This document shows, piece by piece, positions 17,662 through 25,583 of a stretch of 64,000 nucleotides of DNA. The translations under genes were made by a program, and so were the position numbers. The DNA lies in NCBI RefSeq assembly GCF_900089495.1, contig NZ_LT605203.1:3345621-3409620 (forward strand), given 5' to 3'. The stretch is from Thiomonas sp. X19 (lineage in GTDB: Bacteria; Pseudomonadota; Gammaproteobacteria; Burkholderiales; Burkholderiaceae_C). The notes under the pieces were generated by a model. That model saw only the letters and a list, made by a program, of their open reading frames with translations, did not search any database and was not told where the DNA came from. The stretch's first letter is position 1, and each line of letters starts with the position of its first letter.

Positions 17662-17778
17662 AAAGCTTGTCGGAGGTGGTCGCTCCGTGACGTTCTGTAA
17701 CGTTTAGGGTCGGCCAAGTGATTGATTTTGTTGGGGACTGTCGGTGCGCGACACCCCGGGTTAGGCCTGATACGTCCT

Positions 17779-17940
17779 CTGTTAATCCGCAGGTCCCTGG
17801 TTCGAGCCCAGGTCGGGGAGCCACCAAACACAGAGGAAAATCAAGGCCTTACAGCGCTAGCTGTCGGGCCTTGATGCTTTTTCGGGTCCGATTTCGGGCG
17901 GTGTCAGTGACGTCCAGCGCCGAGCGTCGCGTGATGTCGC
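17779..17940 (+). repeat. attR: tRNA-Asn 3' fragment plus terminator, attachment site 2
   Basis: Bases 17779-17823 repeat the tRNA-Asn 3' fragment ending in CCA. The following 115 bases repeat the flank of site 1, including an imperfect hairpin (AAGGCCTTACAGC...GCTGTCGGGCCTT) that is the likely tRNA terminator. The two copies differ by scattered substitutions and a short deletion after the TGTCAGTGA motif. Confidence 0.85.
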
Positions 17941-18022
17941 ACAATCAAACCAATTGGAAGCTGCCCATTGGGCGTCTTGGTCCGCTCCGTACGTGACCAC
18001 GTGAGGGAGCAGGCGGCGTAAA

Positions 18023-18134
18023 GGTTGCACACTGCGGGTTGCACACTGCGGGTTGCACACTGCGGGTTGCACACTGCGGGTTGCACACTGCGGGTTGCAC
18101 ACTGCGGGTTGCACACTGCGGGTTGCACACTGCG
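18023..18134. repeat. 14-bp perfect tandem repeat, 8 copies
   Basis: Eight exact head-to-tail copies of GGTTGCACACTGCG fill 112 bases. A 14-bp unit gives no stable amino-acid period, and frames through it just cycle through Cys/Ala/Gln/Val residues. The exactness implies recent expansion. It sits 83 bases right of the island boundary. Confidence 0.95.
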
Positions 18135-18493
18135 CCTCAACCGCGCCCATGACAAGCGGAAAGCATTTCCAGGGGCACCTCGAAGCCGGCGACAGAGGCC
18201 GAGCCCGCAAGATGATCGAGCTGCATGATGGAGTCTCGTCTTTGAAAAATTCAGGCAGGTCGATGCGATGACCATGAACCATTGCGCGCGGAGCGAAACG
18301 GTACCGAGCCAGGGCTTCAGGCGTTGGAAGGGCACGATGCTCGTGATCACCTCGAACCATGCGGTGAAAGCGCAGATCACAAAACATTCGAGATCAATGC
18401 ATATTTGAACGGTCGGCGTGACGTCGTCATCAAATATTGAGCAGCGTCATGTCGCCAAATACCATGTTGCGCTGCCATCGATTGGAGAGCGAG
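18135..18493. other. Intergenic, no gene recognised
   Basis: About 360 bases between the tandem repeat and the hemerythrin gene. Short frames exist on both strands but none resembles a known family or has a good start. The promoter of the hemerythrin gene must lie near its right end. Confidence 0.4.
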
Positions 18494-18898
18494 ATGTCGA
18501 CGACCCTGCATGATGATCTGGTTGCGGAGCATGAGCAGATGCTCGGCGTCCTGCAGCGGGCGCGATTGGCACTGCTGGGCGGCGACATTGCCCAAGCGCG
18601 CGAAGCGCTCGCGGCTTTGCACGAACAGCAGCAAACCCATATCGCACATGAGGAGCGCGCTTTGATTCCGAGACTTCCGACCTCCGCGCGATGGGCGGCG
18701 AAGGTCTACCTGGCCGAGCACGGCAAGCTTTCAACGATGCTCGCCGAATGGCGCAATGCACTCTCTACCTTGCCTGCCCAGGTCAGCGACGGCAAGGAAC
18801 GCTTGGCCCTGCTCGACGCCACCCTGCCGTTCCAGCATCTGCTTGAACATCATTTTGAACGCGAAGAAAAAGGGCTTTTCGTCGAAACACAGGCTTGA
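18494..18898 (+). CDS. Hemerythrin HHE-domain protein
   Basis: The 134-residue product has the four-helix HHE layout with ligands in LVAEHEQML, ALHEQQQTHIAHEERAL and LLEHHFEREEKGLF. Such proteins bind a di-iron centre and sense or store O2 or NO. ATG 18494 is chosen because GGAGAGCGAG precedes it. It precedes a DUF2249 remnant, a family that often accompanies hemerythrins in denitrifiers. Confidence 0.82.
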   Translation: MSTTLHDDLVAEHEQMLGVLQRARLALLGGDIAQAREALAALHEQQQTHIAHEERALIPRLPTSARWAAKVYLAEHGKLSTMLAEWRNALSTLPAQVSDGKERLALLDATLPFQHLLEHHFEREEKGLFVETQA

Positions 18899-19138
18899 GT
18901 CGAACGCGCCGACGCAACGGCCGGTCAAGCCACGGGGGCGGCGCGCTATCCACGAATCTACGCAGCGCTGGATTGATGCATTCGGCAACCCGGTGAAACC
19001 ATGGAGTTCTTCAACGACCATGACCCGCTTCCGCTGCTTGCACAAATCCAGCAGCGCCATGGCGAACGGCTGCACATTGCGTATCAGTCGCGGTCACCGG
19101 ACGGGGTGTTGATCAACTTCTCGATCGTGAAGTCCTGA
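18899..19138 (+). pseudogene. DUF2249 remnant
   Basis: From ATG 19001 a 45-residue stretch (PGETMEFFNDHDPLPLLAQI...IAYQSRSPDG...INFSIV) matches the C-terminal half of DUF2249 proteins. Upstream the frame continues as ARYPRIYAALD, then hits a TGA at 18974. A 4-base insertion (GATTGATGCA) may be the cause. The N-terminal third is not recognisable. Confidence 0.5.
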
Positions 19139-19220
19139 ATCTCCGGACGAACTGTTATGGTCGAATAGAAATCCCGAGCACCATCGATGGCTTCATTCGC
19201 TTTTGGGAAGGGGATCTGAC

Positions 19221-19466
19221 ATGGCCAAAAAATTTCCGATCCATCCGATTCACCCCGAGCGGATCTGCTGGGGATGCGACAGGTACTGTGCTGCGGACTC
19301 CATGAGGTGCGGGAACGGTTCGGAACGTACGCAACATCCCGTCGAGCTTTTGGGGGAAGACTGGCTCGATTTTGGCCTCGACGCCGCGACAGCCTGTGAT
19401 GCTGGATCACCAGAACAACCTGCTGTTCGGGATGCATCAGCAGCTCGTTCTGGCGGCATTGTTTGA
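19221..19466 (+). CDS. DUF3079 family protein
   Basis: The first 55 residues match DUF3079: HPIHPERICWGCDRYC, then MRCGNGSERTQHPVELLGEDW. The Cys residues look like a small metal site. The function is unknown. The last 27 residues are low-complexity and may be an extension past the usual end. A GGGAAGGGG stretch is upstream of the ATG. Confidence 0.72.
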   Translation: MAKKFPIHPIHPERICWGCDRYCAADSMRCGNGSERTQHPVELLGEDWLDFGLDAATACDAGSPEQPAVRDASAARSGGIV

Positions 19467-19794
19467 GGCTGCCCAACCAGGACGGCATCAAGCTGTGCCG
19501 TTGTATCGCCCAGCCGTGCTGTGTGCCTGGCACGTGGGCTGATGGCCCAATCCTTGGGTCGAAGCGGCAAAAACGGTTGCCATCTGCCTGTCGTCGATGC
19601 CGGTGTTTTCTGGCAGCCGGTGGTCTTGCCGTCCAACCCCAGGCGTTTGCCCTCGTGCGCACAGCTGCCTCCGCGCATGTTGTCGCCGCCCGTGCCCATC
19701 GCGTCATCCCAATGCATCTCGACTCCCGACAAGTGTTGGAAGGGCGAATGGCTGCGCCGCGCTCCAGCACCCGCCATCGAAATCTTGATCTTCC
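19467..19794. other. Intergenic, no gene recognised
   Basis: About 330 bases with only shadow frames, lying between the DUF3079 gene and the regulated nrdD promoter. No repeat or structure stands out. Confidence 0.4.
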
Positions 19795-19808
19795 TTGACC
19801 TAGGTCAT
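19795..19808 (+). promoter_or_regulatory. Anr/Fnr-like box at nrdD promoter
   Basis: TTGAC-CTAG-GTCAT is a close variant of the Fnr/Anr consensus TTGAT-N4-ATCAA, with a perfect TGACCTAGGTCA palindrome at its core. Its centre is 75 bases before the nrdD start. A class II site at -41.5 would place transcription start near 19843, which overlaps the NrdR-like boxes. Confidence 0.5.
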
Positions 19809-19809
19809 G

Positions 19810-19855
19810 ACTACATCTAGTAGTTAACAAGACCATAAAACGCTAGATATAGTGT
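19810..19855 (+). promoter_or_regulatory. Paired NrdR-like boxes
   Basis: Box 2 (19840-19855, ACGCTAGATATAGTGT) matches the NrdR consensus acaCwAtATaTwGtgt closely. Box 1 (19811-19825, ACTACATCTAGTAGT) is a weaker inverted repeat. Centres are about 30.5 bases apart, the helical spacing typical of NrdR pairs. Repression of nrdD when dNTP pools are high is inferred. Confidence 0.6.
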
Positions 19856-19876
19856 TTGCGTCGCCAGGAGAAAGAG

Positions 19877-21907
19877 ATGAACCACCGAGCAGCAGAGCAC
19901 CACCTGAGCCTTCCCCGCGAGGTCATCAAGCGCAATGGCGTTCGCGTGAGCTTCAACGCACAGAAGATTTTTTCGGCCTTACGCCGGGCCGGAGAAGCCA
20001 CTGGCGAGTTCGGATCCGATGAAGCCCAGGCACTTGGCGACGATGCCGTCAAAGTCCTCATCCATCGCTTTGGCAATCAGGCGCCAGCCGTCGAGCAGAT
20101 CCAGGATGTCGTTGAGCACGCGCTCATCGCAGCCAATTACTTCAAGAGTGCTCGCGCCTACATCGTTTATCGCGAGCAGCATGCCAAGCTGCGGCAAGAC
20201 TACAAAGCTCTGGTCGATGTGGAAAGCTCGGTGAATGAATACCTCAGTCGAGCCGACTGGCGCGTCAATGCGAACGCCAACCAGGGATATTCTTTGGGGG
20301 GGCTCATCCTGAACGTGGCGGGCAAGGTGACTGCCAACTATTGGCTTTCGCACGTCTATCCCGCCGAGATCGGCGAGGCGCACCGCAACGCCGATCTCCA
20401 CATCCACGACCTCGACATGTTGTCCGGTTATTGCGCCGGATGGTCACTGCGCACGTTGCTGAACGAGGGACTCAATGGTGTCCCCGGCAAGGTCGAGGCG
20501 GGACCCCCACGACACATGACGTCTGCCGTTGGGCAAATCGTCAATTTTCTGGGAACCCTGCAGAACGAATGGGCTGGCGCTCAGGCCTTCTCATCTTTCG
20601 ATACCTATATGGCGCCCTTTGTGCGCCGGGATCGGATGTCTTATCCCGCCGTGCGGCAGTGCATACAGGAGCTGATCTACAACCTCAACGTTCCCTCCCG
20701 TTGGGGAACGCAGACTCCATTCACGAATCTCACTTTCGATTGGACTTGCCCCGAGGATTTGCGCGGCCAAACTCCGCTGATCGGAGGCGAGGAGATGCCC
20801 TTCACCTACGGCGAGTTGCAGGTCGAGATGGATCTGATCAACCGCGCCTATATCGATGTCATGACGGCCGGTGACGCCAAAGGGCGCGTGTTCACCTTTC
20901 CGATCCCGACCTACAACATCACGGCAGATTTTCCGTGGGAATCCGAGAATGCCCAGCGGCTGTTCGAAATGACTGCCAAGTACGGGCTGCCCTACTTCCA
21001 GAACTTCATCAACTCCGACCTCACTCCCAACATGGTGCGGTCCATGTGTTGCCGCTTGCAACTCGATCTCCGCGAACTCCTCAAGCGCGGCAATGGCCTC
21101 TTTGGCTCGGCGGAGCAGACCGGTTCCGTCGGCGTGGTCACGATCAATTGCGCTCGACTCGGTTATCAGCACCGCGACGACGAGTCGGGTTTGCTCAGCC
21201 GACTGGATGCCCTGCTGGAGATGGGCAAGCAAAGCCTGGAGATCAAACGCAAGGTCATCCAGCGCCTCATGGACCAGGGCTTGTTCCCGTATACCAAGCG
21301 CTATCTCGGCACCCTGCGCAACCATTTTTCGACGCTGGGGGTCAACGGCATCAACGAGTTGATCCGCAACTTCACCGCCGACACGCAGGACATCACCACG
21401 CCCTGGGGCCATGCCTTTGCCGTGCGCCTTCTTGACCATGTCCGAAACCGGATCGTGGCCTTTCAGGAAGAGACCGGACATCTCTACAACTTGGAGGCTA
21501 CGCCCGCTGAAGGCACCACCTACCGCTTCGCCAAAGAAGATCGCAAACGCTTTCCGGACATTCTTCAGGCTGGCACGGCGGCGCACCACTATTACACGAA
21601 CTCGTCGCAATTGCCAGTGGGCTTCACGGATGATCCGTTCGAGGCCCTTGAGCGGCAGGAACCCTTGCAGTCCAGGTACACCGGAGGCACCGTGCTCCAT
21701 CTCTACATGCGCGAGCAACTGTCCAGCGGCGCGGCATGCAAAGAGTTGATACGCCGCGCGCTGACGCGCTTTCGCCTGCCCTACATCACCGTCACGCCCA
21801 CTTTTTCCATTTGCCCCAAGCACGGGTATCTGTCGGGCGAACACCCTTTCTGCCCCAAGTGCGATGAGGAAATCCTCGCGCGCAAACAGGGCCTGCTTGC
21901 CGCCTAG
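19877..21907 (+). CDS. nrdD: Anaerobic ribonucleoside-triphosphate reductase, large part
   Basis: This 676-residue protein is a class III ribonucleotide reductase. It has an N-terminal ATP-cone (VIKRNGVRVSFNAQKIFSALRRA) and then the barrel with HIHDLDMLSGYCAGWSL. A C-terminal zinc ribbon (SICPKHGYL...FCPKCDEE) closes it. The glycyl-radical loop expected right after the ribbon is missing: the frame stops 12 residues later. The loop is encoded by the next small ORF in another frame. It makes dNTPs without oxygen. AGGAG lies six bases before the ATG. Confidence 0.93.
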   Translation: MNHRAAEHHLSLPREVIKRNGVRVSFNAQKIFSALRRAGEATGEFGSDEAQALGDDAVKVLIHRFGNQAPAVEQIQDVVEHALIAANYFKSARAYIVYREQHAKLRQDYKALVDVESSVNEYLSRADWRVNANANQGYSLGGLILNVAGKVTANYWLSHVYPAEIGEAHRNADLHIHDLDMLSGYCAGWSLRTLLNEGLNGVPGKVEAGPPRHMTSAVGQIVNFLGTLQNEWAGAQAFSSFDTYMAPFVRRDRMSYPAVRQCIQELIYNLNVPSRWGTQTPFTNLTFDWTCPEDLRGQTPLIGGEEMPFTYGELQVEMDLINRAYIDVMTAGDAKGRVFTFPIPTYNITADFPWESENAQRLFEMTAKYGLPYFQNFINSDLTPNMVRSMCCRLQLDLRELLKRGNGLFGSAEQTGSVGVVTINCARLGYQHRDDESGLLSRLDALLEMGKQSLEIKRKVIQRLMDQGLFPYTKRYLGTLRNHFSTLGVNGINELIRNFTADTQDITTPWGHAFAVRLLDHVRNRIVAFQEETGHLYNLEATPAEGTTYRFAKEDRKRFPDILQAGTAAHHYYTNSSQLPVGFTDDPFEALERQEPLQSRYTGGTVLHLYMREQLSSGAACKELIRRALTRFRLPYITVTPTFSICPKHGYLSGEHPFCPKCDEEILARKQGLLAA

Positions 21908-21945
21908 GGCCTTCACGGCCACAACAACCACTCTGGAGAACTGCC

Positions 21946-22140
21946 TTGTCACATGCCTATCAACCCACTGAACCCAACATGATGCAGCCGCGACTGCTCG
22001 ATGACGAGCGCCAGCCATGCGAGGTCTGGACTCGCGTCATGGGCTACCACAGGCCGGTGTCGAGCTTCAACATCGGCAAGCAGGGCGAACACCTGGAGCG
22101 ACGATTCTTCGCCGAGCAACCGAGCATGCCGAACATCTGA
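21946..22140 (+). CDS. Separate glycyl-radical segment of NrdD
   Basis: The 64-residue product contains CEVWTRVMGYHRP followed by VSSFNIGKQGEHLERRFF. This is the C-terminal glycyl-radical loop of NrdD, with the radical Gly in RVMGY. It starts with TTG at 21946, six bases after GGAGA, 38 bases beyond the nrdD stop and in a different frame. Its own ribosome site argues for a genuine split subunit rather than a simple frameshift. It would complement NrdD in trans after activation by NrdG. Confidence 0.75.
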   Translation: MSHAYQPTEPNMMQPRLLDDERQPCEVWTRVMGYHRPVSSFNIGKQGEHLERRFFAEQPSMPNI

Positions 22141-22153
22141 ATCGCCAATACGG

Positions 22154-22885
22154 ATGGATGCGTTGCGTGTGGGCGGGATCACCGCCCTGACCAGTATTGA
22201 TTTTCCCGGCAAGCTCGCCGCCGTGATCTTCTGCCAGGGGTGCCCTTGGCGTTGCGGTTACTGCCACAACCCGCACTTGCTTGAGGCTGCTGCTCCAGTA
22301 GGCACGCCCTGGGAGTCCGTGCTGAACTTCCTGGAGCGCAGACGTGGGTTGCTGAACGGCGTGGTTTTTTCCGGAGGGGAACCCACGCTGCAAGCCGCGC
22401 TGGCCGAGGCCATGCAACAAGTGCGCGACCTGGGTTTCGAGATTGCGCTGCACACGGCCGGCATGTATCCCCAGCGCCTCGCAACGCTGCTCCCTCTGGT
22501 CGACTGGGTGGGGTTCGATGTGAAGGCGCCCTGGAGCCGCTACGACACGATCACGGGCACTCCAGGCAGCGGCCGCCGCGCAAGGACATCCCTGGATCAT
22601 CTTTTGGCTTCGGGCGTACCCTTCGAATGCCGCACAACCTGGCGTGCGGGCCTCTTCAGCGAAGCAGAACTGTTGACCCTGGGCAAGATGCTCGCCGATC
22701 GGGGCGTGCGCCAATGGGTGGTGCAAGACTGCCGCTTGCCTGGGCAAACGCTGGCGCATCCATCAAGCCTGGATCGAGGCGGTTTGAGCAAGCAAATCCA
22801 GGGCCTGCAGATGCCCGGTTTCAAGCTACGCGGGGATGACGCCAACGCCTTTCGCCTCCCTTCACCCCTCCTGAATCAACGTTGA
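22154..22885 (+). CDS. nrdG: Anaerobic RNR-activating radical SAM enzyme
   Basis: The 243-residue protein carries a CQGCPWRCGYC radical-SAM motif (C-x3-C-x2-C) near residue 28, then GVVFSGGEPTLQ for SAM binding. It resembles the longer NrdG-type activases that install the glycyl radical on NrdD. ATG 22154 is 13 bases after the glycyl-radical ORF, indicating one operon. A longer frame reaches back to 22001 but overlaps that ORF. Confidence 0.88.
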   Translation: MDALRVGGITALTSIDFPGKLAAVIFCQGCPWRCGYCHNPHLLEAAAPVGTPWESVLNFLERRRGLLNGVVFSGGEPTLQAALAEAMQQVRDLGFEIALHTAGMYPQRLATLLPLVDWVGFDVKAPWSRYDTITGTPGSGRRARTSLDHLLASGVPFECRTTWRAGLFSEAELLTLGKMLADRGVRQWVVQDCRLPGQTLAHPSSLDRGGLSKQIQGLQMPGFKLRGDDANAFRLPSPLLNQR

Positions 22886-22893
22886 GATCCTTC

Positions 22894-23919
22894 ATGGAAT
22901 CCCCCATTTCGATGACCAAGCGGCAACCAGAACTCGTCTGTCCAGCGGGTTCCCTGCGAGCCCTGGAAATGGCAGTGGACGCAGGCGCAGATGCTGTCTA
23001 TCTGGGTTTGCGCGGCGCCACCAATGCGCGCAACTTCGCAGGTTTGAACTTCGATGATGCACAGATTCATGCCGGCGTTGCCTATGCCCACAGGCATGGC
23101 GCTCAGGTCCTGATGGCACTCAACACCTTCGCCGCAGGGCAAGATCCGAAGCCCTGGTTTCGGGCGGTTGATCGCGCAGTCGAACTCGGGGCCGACGCTC
23201 TGATCGTGGCCGATATTGCCGTGCTGGCCCATGCGCGGCGTCATCATCCGGACATGCGCCTGCATCTATCCGTGCAGGCCTCGGCGACGTCCTACGCAGC
23301 GATCGAGTTCTACCGTGAGCACTACGCCATTCAACGCGCGGTTCTACCCCGCGTCCTGACCTTGTCGCAAGTGGCGCATGTCATCCGGCACACCAGCGTC
23401 GACATCGAGGTGTTCGGATTTGGAAGTCTTTGCGTGATGGTGGAGGGCCGCTGCGCGCTGTCGTCCTACGCAACCGGCCAGTCGCCCAACAATGCCGGTG
23501 TGTGTTCGCCACCTTCAGCCGTGCGCTGGGTCGATCGCCGCGACACCGTCGAAGCGCGTCTGAACGATGTCCTGATCGACCGCTACGCGCCCGATGAGCC
23601 ACGGGCTTATCCAACCCTGTGCAAGGGCCGGTTCGATGTCGGCGGGGTGCGCGACTACGCACTTGAAGAGCCCACCAGCTTGAACACGCTCGAGCTGCTG
23701 CCCCAATTGATCGACGCCGGCGTCAAGGCGATCAAGATCGAAGGCCGCCAGCGAAGCCCCAGCTATGTCGCCGAGGTCACGCGGGTTTGGCGTGCCGCCA
23801 TCGATCTGGCCGTATCGCCCAATCGCTATGCGGTGCTTCCGGCATGGTCGGCGCAACTTGCGCGGTGGGCTGAAGGGCAGCAGCACACGCTTGGCGCCTA
23901 TGACCGGCCCTGGCGCTAG
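22894..23919 (+). CDS. ubiU: O2-independent ubiquinone hydroxylation protein UbiU
   Basis: This peptidase-U32-family protein of 341 residues has a PELVCPAGSLRALEMAVDAGADAVYLGL start. The four Cys of the [4Fe-4S] site are in GSLCVMVEGRCALSSY, GVCSPP and PTLCKGRF. With UbiV and UbiT it allows ubiquinone synthesis without oxygen. It follows nrdG by only 8 bases. Alternative starts exist at 22882 (TTG) and 22912. Confidence 0.92.
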   Translation: MESPISMTKRQPELVCPAGSLRALEMAVDAGADAVYLGLRGATNARNFAGLNFDDAQIHAGVAYAHRHGAQVLMALNTFAAGQDPKPWFRAVDRAVELGADALIVADIAVLAHARRHHPDMRLHLSVQASATSYAAIEFYREHYAIQRAVLPRVLTLSQVAHVIRHTSVDIEVFGFGSLCVMVEGRCALSSYATGQSPNNAGVCSPPSAVRWVDRRDTVEARLNDVLIDRYAPDEPRAYPTLCKGRFDVGGVRDYALEEPTSLNTLELLPQLIDAGVKAIKIEGRQRSPSYVAEVTRVWRAAIDLAVSPNRYAVLPAWSAQLARWAEGQQHTLGAYDRPWR

Positions 23920-23953
23920 CAACTCGCGCAGCCCCCCTCAATGGATACACGCC

Positions 23954-24922
23954 ATGACCGACCTCGTCACCACCCCAAGATTCGCATTGACAGTAGGCCC
24001 TGTTCAGTATTGGTGGCCAAGACCTGCGTTGATGCAGTTCTACGAGCATGTCGCTGACAGCGCTGCGGATACCGTCGTGCTGGGAGAGATCGTCTGCTCG
24101 CGCCGGCACGAGATGAAGCTCGCCGACTGGCTGGCGTTGGGGCGTGAATTGCAGGCTGCGGGCAAAGAGGTGATCCTGGCTTCTCAGGCCCTGGTGATGA
24201 GCGAGAGCGAGTTGCGCTCCGTGCGCGATCTGGTGAATCAGGATGAATTCGCGGTCGAAGCCGGTGACGTGTCGGCCATCCAGGCCCTTGTGCAGGCGCG
24301 GCGTGGGCCGCGTGATCTCCAGCCCTTTGTTCTCGGCCCCCATCTCAACATCTACAGCCGGGAGGCGCTTTTGGAACATGCCGCCTGGGGCGCAGGGCGA
24401 TGGGTTGCCCCAGCGGAGCAATCGCTGGATGCCATTGCCTGCGTGAACCCAAGGGGCAATCCGGTGCGCGCGGTCAGTGGAGACGAGATCCCCACCGAGA
24501 TTTGGGCTTTTGGGCGCCTGCCACTTTCATTCTCGGCGCGATGCTTCACCGCGCGGCATCATCACTTGCACAAGGACTCCTGTGCGTTCCGCTGCCTTGA
24601 TGATGCGGACGGACTCTTGCTCAGCAGCAGCGAGGGCCAACCCTTCCTTTGTTTGAACGGAACCCAGGTTCAGTCAGCCGGCGTGCAAGCCCTGATCGGG
24701 GAGGCCCAGGCCCTGCAACAGGCGGGCGTCTCGCGCCTTCGGCTATCGCCTTGCAGCCAGGGCTTCATGGAAGTGCTCGCGCAGTTCGACGCCGTTTACA
24801 ACCAGGGGGCATCGGCCGATGACGCACTGGCGACCCTGCGTGCGATGCGCTTGCCGGGCGCCTTGGTCAATGGTTACGCCCACCGCCAGCCCGGCATGCA
24901 ATTTGTTCTGAACAGTGCCTGA
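23954..24922 (+). CDS. ubiV: O2-independent ubiquinone hydroxylation protein UbiV
   Basis: This 322-residue U32-family paralogue of UbiU has LTVGPVQYWWPRPALMQFYE at the N-terminus and iron-sulfur Cys residues in IVCSRRHEMK, ARCFTARHHHLHKDSC, AFRCLDD and FLCLNG. UbiU and UbiV form a heterodimer that hydroxylates the quinone ring anaerobically. It is third-last in the operon, 34 bases after ubiU. Confidence 0.92.
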   Translation: MTDLVTTPRFALTVGPVQYWWPRPALMQFYEHVADSAADTVVLGEIVCSRRHEMKLADWLALGRELQAAGKEVILASQALVMSESELRSVRDLVNQDEFAVEAGDVSAIQALVQARRGPRDLQPFVLGPHLNIYSREALLEHAAWGAGRWVAPAEQSLDAIACVNPRGNPVRAVSGDEIPTEIWAFGRLPLSFSARCFTARHHHLHKDSCAFRCLDDADGLLLSSSEGQPFLCLNGTQVQSAGVQALIGEAQALQQAGVSRLRLSPCSQGFMEVLAQFDAVYNQGASADDALATLRAMRLPGALVNGYAHRQPGMQFVLNSA

Positions 24923-24970
24923 CGCCGAAGCGGCGTTGCTCTGGCAGAACTCCATCAAGGAATGTTGAAC

Positions 24971-25468
24971 ATGCCCATGTCGAAGCATGACTTCGCGATT
25001 TCGAGCGACGTTCCCCAGGGCGCTTCTGCCCGTTGGCTGAACGCCCTGGGGAGTGCCGCCGTGCACATTGCCGCATCCATTCCCGAACCGTTGCGCCAAG
25101 TCGTTCGCGCGTTGCCGATGCAACCTCCATCGTTTGCGCTGGCACGCCTGCTTGATCGCGTTTTGCTCCCGCACCTGGATTCCGAGACGCATTCGGCGTG
25201 GTCTGGGCGGGCGGTTTGCCTGGATCTCGAAGACCTTGGGCTGCGACTTCGCTTGCGGCTGAACGCTCAGGGGTTCAGGGTCGCGCCACTCGATGACCCC
25301 GCTGCGGTCACCATCCGCAGCACGAGCGCGTCCCTATGGCGCCTGGTGCGAGGCATCGACGATGCCGACCGGCTGTTTTTTGAGCGCGCACTGGTGATGG
25401 AAGGCGATACCGAATTCGGGTTGATGTTGAAAAACACGCTCGATGCCATCGGCCCCTTATGGCGCTGA
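24971..25468 (+). CDS. ubiT: SCP2-domain ubiquinone accessory factor UbiT
   Basis: The 165-residue protein has the SCP2 lipid-binding signature (RLRLRLNAQGFRVAP..., then SASLWRLVRGIDDADRLFFERALVMEGDTEFGL). UbiT is the anaerobic counterpart of UbiJ and carries prenylated intermediates. ATG 24971 is preferred to ATG 24962 because AAGGA ends at 24961. It closes the nrdD-nrdG-ubiUVT operon. Confidence 0.9.
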   Translation: MPMSKHDFAISSDVPQGASARWLNALGSAAVHIAASIPEPLRQVVRALPMQPPSFALARLLDRVLLPHLDSETHSAWSGRAVCLDLEDLGLRLRLRLNAQGFRVAPLDDPAAVTIRSTSASLWRLVRGIDDADRLFFERALVMEGDTEFGLMLKNTLDAIGPLWR

Positions 25469-25583
25469 GTACCGGCAAGCGATGACTGAAACCTGCGCGA
25501 ACCGTCGAACCCGGCTTGGCGTATCGACCGATCGGTACGGCAGCCATGTGCATGCAACGCTTTCAAACCCGACGAGCCTGGAA

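Larger units (their letters stand above)
12291..17823 (+). mobile_element. tRNA-Asn-targeted genomic island
   Basis: A 5.5-kb unit is bounded by direct repeats of the tRNA-Asn 3' end and its terminator (12295-12465 and 17779-17940, with a few differences). Its integrase gene sits just inside the left end. The cargo is a regulator, a truncated nuclease, a truncated sensor and pseudogene debris. Neither boundary has the tRNA 5' half, so the intact tRNA gene must lie outside the window. That implies several elements stacked at one site. Confidence 0.7.

Noticed and set aside
17857..18387. Minus-strand ORFs through the 14-bp repeats
   Set aside because: The repetitive Cys-Ala-Thr-Arg-Ser-Val-Gln reading is an effect of the tandem repeat, not a protein family.
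20591..22018. 475-aa minus-strand ORF opposite nrdD
   Set aside because: It lies antisense to a well-recognised nrdD and has no motif.
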